Part shown: one piece after another, positions 43,693 to 49,103 of the stretch
Layout of the letters: the number at the start of each line of letters is the position of its first letter
Numbering within the stretch: position 1 is the stretch's first letter
Origin: Candidatus Thiodiazotropha sp. (ex Epidulcina cf. delphinae)
GTDB lineage: Bacteria > Pseudomonadota > Gammaproteobacteria > Chromatiales > Chromatiaceae
Direction of reading: 5' to 3'
DNA: 49,103 bases
NCBI GenBank assembly: GCA_025656455.1
Contig: JAHXHS010000039.1
Location: 1-49,103 of the forward strand
Made by a program: the position numbers and the translations under genes
Notes under the pieces: generated by a model
The model's input: the letters and a program-made list of their open reading frames with translations, nothing else
What the model was told of the DNA's origin: nothing
Database searches by the model: none

Positions 43693-43790
43693 TAGCGTCC
43701 GTCCCGAAAGAAATTATGGCTCTTCAGCAAAATTTGTGGGTATTTCAAGACGATAATTGACTCTCGCAAAGCCGCCAAGCACGCAAAGAA
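43693..43790. repeat. Half copy of the CTCTCGCAAAG family
   Basis: GTTAGCGTCCGTCCCGAAAG at about 43691 and CTCTCGCAAAGCCGCCAAG at about 43761, then ACGCAAAGAA. The right arm of the palindrome is missing or degraded. GGCTCTTCAGCAAAATTTGT in its middle is similar to GGCTCTTCAGGAAAATGCGT near 48909. Confidence 0.55.
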
Positions 43791-44054
43791 TCCACGTATG
43801 TGAGCGGCTGCTTTTTATTGTAGAGTGGTTCAGACTTGATATGAGAATCAGTGTTAGATCCGTGATTCTGCTGTGCGACTGAAACCGGATGAATAATGTT
43901 GGTGGGGCATGCGGCCGTTATCGACCCATTGCCGCCAGATCATCGCTGTAGGTTTTGGACAATTGCTCATCAGGGATTCAAACCTTCCAAAGACATGTCC
44001 CAAGCAACTGTTATCAAGCTAAAAAACCGGTTAAACAGAATCAGGTGCGGTTAT

Positions 44055-44077
44055 GGTTCGGCAGGGCCGCACCCTAC
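44055..44077. repeat. REP-like GTGCGGC/GCCGCAC hairpin, copy 1
   Basis: GGTTCGGCAGGGCCGCACCC is a short palindrome. Relatives are at 33718, 44313 and 44421. Confidence 0.55.
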
Positions 44078-44312
44078 GACTCACTCTAAGCCTGGGGGGC
44101 AGATCCGGGGAAGACGGAAACAGCAAGACCATCGCCCACTTAAAGCGCTTTCGTAACAGTCGGTTATACCGAGGCTGAATGGATATAGCGGGGCAACAGT
44201 GCTATAAAGAGAAGATTACATTCACGCCCGATTTGCCCGGGCGTAGGAAGCGATCACCAACGGATGAAATTGATAAGTGGTTAGGATGGCAGATGTCAGG
44301 GGATACAGCCAC

Positions 44313-44335
44313 GTAGGGTGCGGCCCTGCCGCACC
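44313..44335. repeat. REP-like hairpin, copy 2
   Basis: GTAGGGTGCGGCCCTGCCGC then ACC. It is the inverse orientation of copy 1. Confidence 0.55.
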
Positions 44336-44420
44336 GGACGCTTCGCCTAGGGCTCCATATCCTATTGAGGCAATAGACTGCATTAGCAATCAATTCTTTC
44401 GTTTGGAGAGACAGGCTTAT

Positions 44421-44447
44421 GGTGCGGCAGGGCTATGCCCTGCGACC
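44421..44447. repeat. REP-like hairpin, copy 3
   Basis: GGTGCGGCAGGGCTATGCCC and TGCGACC form a similar hairpin 25 bp left of the inverted-repeat element. Confidence 0.5.
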
Positions 44448-44472
44448 GGCCTTTGTTGGCTGTTGTCTATTA

Positions 44473-44720
44473 ACTCAAGTTTCGGAGTTCATATTTACAT
44501 AAGAATCGACTCTAATAATATGATAAATATGAATAATTACGATCTCGTTTCTGAAAACACTGTGTTTTTATGTCAACAATGAATTTGCAGGTATTTTGCT
44601 TGTGTGTTGGTTTCCTGGCACATTCACGAACACTTGCATATGGCTCAAAATAACGGGTTACCGTGCGAAATGCTTAGAAAGCAGTACTTTTTTGCAAATT
44701 TTGAACTCCGAAACTTGAGT
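44473..44720. mobile_element. 248-bp MITE-like element with 19-bp inverted repeats and ATTA target duplication
   Basis: ACTCAAGTTTCGGAGTTCA (44473-44491) and its exact reverse complement (44702-44720) bound an AT-rich non-coding core. ATTA precedes the left end (44469-44472) and follows the right end (44721-44724), a perfect 4-bp target duplication. The element has no transposase, so a related IS must have mobilised it. It lies just upstream of the ABC-3C operon and could influence its expression. Confidence 0.8.
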
Positions 44721-44764
44721 ATTAAATAACAGTCTTTTGGGCTGCTGCGTCTAAAAGGCATATT

Positions 44765-44770
44765 TATAAT
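44765..44770 (+). promoter_or_regulatory. Candidate -10 box for the ABC-3C operon
   Basis: TATAAT at 44765-44770 is a consensus -10 sequence about 88 bp before the first gene. No good -35 box is 16-18 bp upstream, so support is weak. Confidence 0.3.
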
Positions 44771-44857
44771 ATGGAGTCGCATGTTGCGGAAATTTGGTAA
44801 GTGGCAGGAATCGACCCAAAGCGGACATAGAAGAATTGATAACGATAGGATAATTCA

Positions 44858-46048
44858 TTGAGCTCATCTGACTCGTTTAGCGCATCACCATCAATGGCTG
44901 GATATTTGTTCCAATGCAGATTGGCGCTTTTGATCGGGCTTCAAATGACAAGTAAGAAGCCAAATGGTCAGATATCCATAGAAAAGTTTGATGATATATC
45001 GTTCGATAATGATGATGTTGCTGCATGCCTGATGCAGGCAAAACAACATGTTGTTCCCAAATCTCTAGATGATAAAAGTGTAGATGTTTGGAAGACGTTT
45101 AGAATATGGATTGGCCAATTTGAAGAAGGAATGTTGTCTGCCTCGGATATCCGCTATATGTTGATAACCACAGCTACTGCGGCAGAGGGGTCGGCTATGT
45201 CCTACCTGAGACCTGGGGCCACTCAAAAATATCGAGATAAAGCTAAGCTGTTGCTAGCCGAGGCAGCCAAGTCATCCACAAATCAAACAAGTGCGGCAGG
45301 TCGAGAAGCTTTTCTGGCGCTCAATGATAATGAGGTTGATGCATTTCTAAGTCGTGTAGAAATTATTGATCAGCACCCTAATTTAATTGATGTCATGACG
45401 GAGATCGAAGGCATGCTGATCATGTTGTCACCTAATCATGTATCGACTTTGGCCACTTATGTTGAGGGTTGGTGGTTAGGTGTGGTTGGAAAGTGCTTAA
45501 TCGAAGATGGTTCAGCGACAATACCTATCCAGAATATCATCATCAAAGCAAATGAAATCGGCAACATGTTTAAGGCAGATACTCTGCCTGTCGATGAGCC
45601 TGGCTTGTTAGGCGCTAAAGAATATAGTGTGGAGGAGGAAGAGAACACATTCGTAAAGCAAATGCGGATGGTAGAACTTAGCGAAAATGCTATCCGTCGA
45701 GGGGTTCAGGACTTTTACCGAGCATTTGCTCAACGGTCAAAATGGGCTCGGGAGAACTTGTTGCTTGATGATGAAGCTTCAAAATATGACGCAGGCTTGA
45801 AAGATCGATATGAGCGGAAGTGCGAAGCCGAATATGAGGCAAATCAAGCCTGTACGGAAAGTGAGCAGAAAAAACTTGGGCGGCAGTTATGCCTATGGGC
45901 ATCCCAACAGAGTTTTGATTTTCGCAATGTTGTTGAAATCTGGATCACAGCGGGTTCCTTCCATGGCTTGGCCGACAGAATGGAAATAGGTTGGCATCCA
46001 GACTTTGTTAAGCTCTTTGAGGCAGAAAAGGTGGACGAAGATGCTTAA
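44858..46048 (+). CDS. ABC-3C system first component, probable PD-(D/E)xK nuclease
   Basis: 396 residues from a TTG start with GATAGGA upstream. The N-terminus AGYLFQCRLALLIGLQM, ISIEKFDDISFDN and LMQAKQHV has the G-Y-x-x-Q, E...D-D and Q-x-K pattern of DUF4297-like PD-(D/E)xK nucleases (E42, D46, Q60, K62). The rest is helical, with GWHPDFVKLFEAE at the end. It overlaps the middle component by 8 bp. In ABC-three-component systems such a protein is taken as the effector. The nuclease assignment is by motif pattern only. Confidence 0.65.
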   Translation: MSSSDSFSASPSMAGYLFQCRLALLIGLQMTSKKPNGQISIEKFDDISFDNDDVAACLMQAKQHVVPKSLDDKSVDVWKTFRIWIGQFEEGMLSASDIRYMLITTATAAEGSAMSYLRPGATQKYRDKAKLLLAEAAKSSTNQTSAAGREAFLALNDNEVDAFLSRVEIIDQHPNLIDVMTEIEGMLIMLSPNHVSTLATYVEGWWLGVVGKCLIEDGSATIPIQNIIIKANEIGNMFKADTLPVDEPGLLGAKEYSVEEEENTFVKQMRMVELSENAIRRGVQDFYRAFAQRSKWARENLLLDDEASKYDAGLKDRYERKCEAEYEANQACTESEQKKLGRQLCLWASQQSFDFRNVVEIWITAGSFHGLADRMEIGWHPDFVKLFEAEKVDEDA

Positions 46049-46544
46049 ACTTTGGCAAACCCGACCACCCGAAGAGGCCAATCTATTCAATCCAGCGTTT
46101 CTGGGTTCGCTAATTTATGAATTTGTTAAAGAACACAAGAAACATAAGTTAGATCCTGCACCCATAGAGTTTATTCCTTTGTTTCTAGCGATAGTGCTCC
46201 ATGCTTCAACAAGACGACGCCTACCTTATTCTACAGTCACGTCACTATACGAATGGTTACAGGACAATGAAGACAGCAAAATTGGTTTCGTCCAACGGAC
46301 AGTGGGAGTCTTACCGTATGCTAAGGAGGCTTTGCTCTTTGGAATGTCGAAGGATACTTTAGTTATGGGTATTGGTCATGGTATCGATCTTGGTGGTGTT
46401 AAAGCACATTTTCCTGCTTCTTTCTTGCGGGACACATCCCTGGAAACCAAAGAGATAATAGACCGTACTAAGTTCATAGCCCGCTGGTTTGCTAAATCCG
46501 GATCTGAGGCTTCAATCATAGGAGCGTGGGGTATCCGACCATGA
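46041..46544 (+). CDS. ABC-3C system middle component
   Basis: 167 residues from the ATG at 46041 (GGTGGA upstream), beginning LWQTRPPEEANLFNPAFLGS. The text EFIPLFLAIVLHASTRRRLP, VTSLYEWLQDNED and VQRTVGVLPYAKEALLFGM is typical of the small middle protein of ABC-three-component operons. Its function is unknown; it probably links the ATPase to the effector. It overlaps both neighbours (8 bp upstream, 4 bp downstream), so all three are translated together. Confidence 0.75.
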   Translation: MLKLWQTRPPEEANLFNPAFLGSLIYEFVKEHKKHKLDPAPIEFIPLFLAIVLHASTRRRLPYSTVTSLYEWLQDNEDSKIGFVQRTVGVLPYAKEALLFGMSKDTLVMGIGHGIDLGGVKAHFPASFLRDTSLETKEIIDRTKFIARWFAKSGSEASIIGAWGIRP

Positions 46545-48493
46545 GTTTTTCCATCAAAGCACTGATCATTTACAGCCATTCTGGAGAACAGCGCGTTTTG
46601 CCATTTAAGACGCATGGATTGAATATCATAACCGGCAAATCGAAAACAGGAAAATCTGCCATTATTGATATCGTCGATTATTGCTTAGGACGGGGTAGTT
46701 TCAATGTTGCTGAAGGGGCCATTCGTAATAAATCGGCTTGGTTCGGTCTGCATCTAACAAAGGCTGGCGATGAGGTTTTCATTGCAAGGGACAATCCAGG
46801 TCCAGGAGCCACAAATGGTTCCTTGGTATATTTTCAACGTGGAGTAATTGAGCAATATCCGTCAATGGATGAAATCTCCAAAAATACGACCGCAGGCAGT
46901 TTAAAGCAATTTGCCACTCAGTTTGCAGGTATTGTTGAAAATGAACATCGGCCAGTAACTGGTACACGAGACCCGTTAACTGCAAACATTTCTCATGCAC
47001 TTTACATGTGTTTCCAAAAGCAAGGGACAATTGCCAGTCAGGATCAGCTTTTTCATCGCATGAATGAGGATTTTCTTCCTCAATCGATGAAAGATACATT
47101 GCCCTATTTCTTGGGCGCTGTGGATGAAAGCCATTTCCAGCTGCTGGCGGAATTAGATGAATTGAAAAAGCGTTTGCGAATACTGGATAGCACTGAAGCA
47201 AAGCGATTACAGGTTTTGGAAGTTAGCAGAAGCCGTGTATTGCGGATCATTACAGATGGCAAAAGAGTAGGCCTTATTCCGCCAGATTATCAACCGGTAG
47301 ACGATAGCGTTTTTGATTACTTAACACGCGTAGCTCAAACACCGGTGGAATCACCTAACATTGTAGAAGACTTTGGAGAAACGATTCAAAACCTCTCCGG
47401 GGAACAGGCAACTATCCAGCGAAAGCTGACTGACCTTAATCAGGATTTGAGGGCAGCGAGATCATTCTTGTCGGCACAGACTGAGTTTACAAAAGAAGCG
47501 ACCGAACAGAATGCAAGACTGAAGAGCATTGGTCTATATAAACCTGATTCAGGAAATGGTTCATTTTGCCCAATATGCGATTCAGAACTAAAAGTTAAAC
47601 TCCCTAGTGTAGATGCGATAAATAGGTCTTTGGATAAGGTGAAACAGCAGTTGTTTGCTGTTCATAGTGAAAGTCCATATTTGCAAGCACATATTCTTGA
47701 AATAGAACAAGAGATCAGTCGAGCAACAGAGACACTGAGGTCAGTCCAATCAGAATTAGCCAGAGCAGTCGCCGAGGATGAAAATGCCCGTGTAGCTCAA
47801 AATAATCTGGTAGCGAGAGCTCGTTTTTTTGGTCGTCTCTCCAATTTCCTTGAAAGCACTGTGCCTGATGAATCAACCAACGACTCTCACGCTGAAATGG
47901 AGGAACTAAAAAAACTCATCGCTGCCGTGCAAACAAAACTAAATGCAGACGAAGTTACTTCAAGAATGGAGACGTTCTTAAATTTAATCGGGCAAAAAAT
48001 GACGGCATATTCCGGTCAACTTGATCTGGAACACAGCGGTAGTTTGCTACGTCTTGATCTCAAAAAGCTAACCATCGTAGCGGATACTATCGATGGCCAG
48101 ATACCACTTCAGCGAATGGGTAGTGGAGAGAACTGGGTTGGTTATCATGTTTTGACCCATTTGGCTCTTCATTGGTGGTTAAGAAAACGAAATAGGCCTG
48201 TTCCTGGGTTCTTGATCTTTGACCAACCTACGCAGGCCTACTACCCCCCCGATATCATAGATGGTGGGTTGGAACAGATTGAAAAAGATTCTGATCGCAC
48301 TGCGGTACAAAACTTATTTGAATTGATGGTGTATGCATGCGAAGAGATCGATCCAGAGTTTCAGCTTATCGTTCTCGATCACGCTAATCTTCTAAATGAC
48401 TGGTTCCAAGATAGCATTGTCGAGGAATGGCGTGGCGAGAACGCTCTTATACCCTATACGTGGCCAACAAGAGAGAGCTTAGGTAAAGAATAA
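46541..48493 (+). CDS. DUF3732-type ABC ATPase of the ABC-3C system
   Basis: 650 residues from the ATG at 46541, overlapping the previous stop (ATGA). Walker A is GLNIITGKSKTGKSAIIDIV (G32-S39), followed by DYCLGRGSFNVAEGAI. A central coiled-coil-rich region contains FCPICDSEL near residue 342, reminiscent of Rad50-type hooks. Near 527 is MGSGENWVGYHVLTHLALHW (signature) and near 557 FLIFDQPTQAYYPP (Walker B). This matches DUF3732 ATPases, which head ABC-three-component conflict systems. It may sense DNA or replication stress; the ligand is unknown. The gene is AT-richer than the core genes. Confidence 0.85.
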   Translation: MSFSIKALIIYSHSGEQRVLPFKTHGLNIITGKSKTGKSAIIDIVDYCLGRGSFNVAEGAIRNKSAWFGLHLTKAGDEVFIARDNPGPGATNGSLVYFQRGVIEQYPSMDEISKNTTAGSLKQFATQFAGIVENEHRPVTGTRDPLTANISHALYMCFQKQGTIASQDQLFHRMNEDFLPQSMKDTLPYFLGAVDESHFQLLAELDELKKRLRILDSTEAKRLQVLEVSRSRVLRIITDGKRVGLIPPDYQPVDDSVFDYLTRVAQTPVESPNIVEDFGETIQNLSGEQATIQRKLTDLNQDLRAARSFLSAQTEFTKEATEQNARLKSIGLYKPDSGNGSFCPICDSELKVKLPSVDAINRSLDKVKQQLFAVHSESPYLQAHILEIEQEISRATETLRSVQSELARAVAEDENARVAQNNLVARARFFGRLSNFLESTVPDESTNDSHAEMEELKKLIAAVQTKLNADEVTSRMETFLNLIGQKMTAYSGQLDLEHSGSLLRLDLKKLTIVADTIDGQIPLQRMGSGENWVGYHVLTHLALHWWLRKRNRPVPGFLIFDQPTQAYYPPDIIDGGLEQIEKDSDRTAVQNLFELMVYACEEIDPEFQLIVLDHANLLNDWFQDSIVEEWRGENALIPYTWPTRESLGKE

Positions 48494-48728
48494 TTGTCGG
48501 ACAGAGTGAATGTCCGCTATTGGCCCAGGCTGTGTAAAAACACTGCGGCCGTCTAATGGTGATAGTCGACTTAAAATGCAGCATGACACGCTATTGACAA
48601 GCTTTGAAGGCGACAACGTCCTCTATGTGAAACGGACAACACGGACACCCACTCAAACCATTGCCATATTATCACGGTTATGGCAGTCTGGTAGCAATTT
48701 CAATCACCCGATATCAAGGAGTGATATC

Positions 48729-48806
48729 ATGCCAAAGCCTCGGAAAGCCCTGATCTCCCTCGAAGCCACCCCGTATTACCATTGTGTCTCCCGCTGTGTC
48801 AGGCGA
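48729..48806 (+). pseudogene. REP-associated (Y1) transposase, N-terminal scrap
   Basis: MPKPRKALISLEATPYYHCV then SRCVRR is the conserved start of REP-associated tyrosine transposases. After RRINYD the frame leaves the family and soon stops, just before GACACCCACCCAAA, a border motif also seen near 384 and 750. Only about 26 codons remain. Confidence 0.75.
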
Positions 48807-49103
48807 ATAAATTATGACACCCACCCAAATTGACGAACAACAGGCCACCCCCATGAGGATCCCCTAACTTGGTACAAGAAGCGTGATTTTGAGTAGGATT
48901 GAAGAAAAGGCTCTTCAGGAAAATGCGTGGGCAAACTTCCCTGATCCCGTCATTCCGGCGGATGCCGGAGAAGTGGTGCATGGATGTACCGTTTACGAAC
49001 CTAAGGATGGAATCTCTCCATTACCCACAACTCAAAAATGAACATTGGCCATTTCAAGTGCATCAATATAATTCTGTAATGCTCGATAACCACGCCAGAT
49101 ATT
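48807..49103. other. Right-edge intergenic DNA
   Basis: No gene is seen. It contains the CGTCATTCCGG repeat described separately. The sequence continues beyond the window. Confidence 0.4.
48948..49013. repeat. CGTCATTCCGGCG / GTGCATGGATG repeat, partial
   Basis: CGTCATTCCGGCGGATGCCG is followed by GAGAAGTGGTGCATGGATGT and ACCGTTTACGAACCTAAGGA. The same order is at 25721-25786. The second half also occurs in the MITE at 6124-6170. The right arm is absent. Confidence 0.6.

Larger units (their letters stand above)
43669..44857. other. 1.2-kb repeat-rich gap before the ABC-3C operon
   Basis: No gene is supported; the open frames present are short and without family resemblance. It holds a half copy of the CTCTCGCAAAG repeat, three REP-like hairpins and the 248-bp inverted-repeat element described separately. 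It separates GC-richer core DNA from AT-richer accessory DNA. Confidence 0.6.

Noticed and set aside
48510..48833. A 107-codon frame with the transposase start at its end as one fused gene
   Set aside because: The first 70 codons resemble nothing, and the recognised transposase start has its own ATG at 48729.

Overview
The window looks like a gammaproteobacterial chromosome, plausibly a sulfur-oxidising relative of Chromatiales or lucinid symbionts (inferred from gene content and the many short palindromic repeats, not from a marker gene). No rRNA, tRNA or CRISPR array was seen. The core is moderately GC-rich. The two ends are accessory DNA, and the right end is visibly AT-richer.

Layout. 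1-4.1 kb is a degraded accessory zone: an RHS fragment, a triple-tyrosine-type fragment, two 5'-truncated SymE-like toxin remnants on the minus strand, an apparently intact StbDE/RelE toxin-antitoxin pair, and a HipBA pair whose hipA is broken by a frameshift and by a roughly 0.2 kb inverted-repeat (MITE-like) insertion. 4.2-5.9 kb carries a secreted DUF4124-pilin-like protein and zapE. 6.4-17.5 kb is the complete signalling core of the Pil-Chp twitching system (pilG, pilH, pilI, pilJ, chpA, chpC), without the pilK and chpB adaptation genes. 17.5-25.6 kb has a rhodanese pair and then gshB-tonB-yqgE-ruvX-pyrR-pyrB-pyrC'-pyrK-like in a tight row. From general knowledge this order resembles the Pseudomonas gshB-pilG neighbourhood.

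26-41 kb is housekeeping: an outer-membrane barrel, a PgsA-like enzyme, a DUF2066 protein, purM-purN-DUF3108, a dCMP-type deaminase, grxD, an HD-GYP protein, an N-acetylglutaminylglutamine amidotransferase with a small lipoprotein, recQ, an HDOD protein, and a cluster of a short Tat/molybdopterin-oxidoreductase N-terminus with TorD-like and HybE-like chaperones. 41.4-43.7 kb is a response regulator-TPR protein plus a small histidine kinase. Palindromic repeats fill most intergenic gaps.

The most notable accessory system is at 44.9-48.5 kb: three overlapping genes forming an ABC-three-component (ABC-3C) conflict-type operon. They encode a probable PD-(D/E)xK (DUF4297-like) first component, a middle component, and a DUF3732-type ABC ATPase. 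A 248-bp inverted-repeat element with an ATTA target duplication lies directly upstream, and a truncated REP-associated (Y1) transposase start lies downstream. This class is known by prediction. Its function here is inferred.
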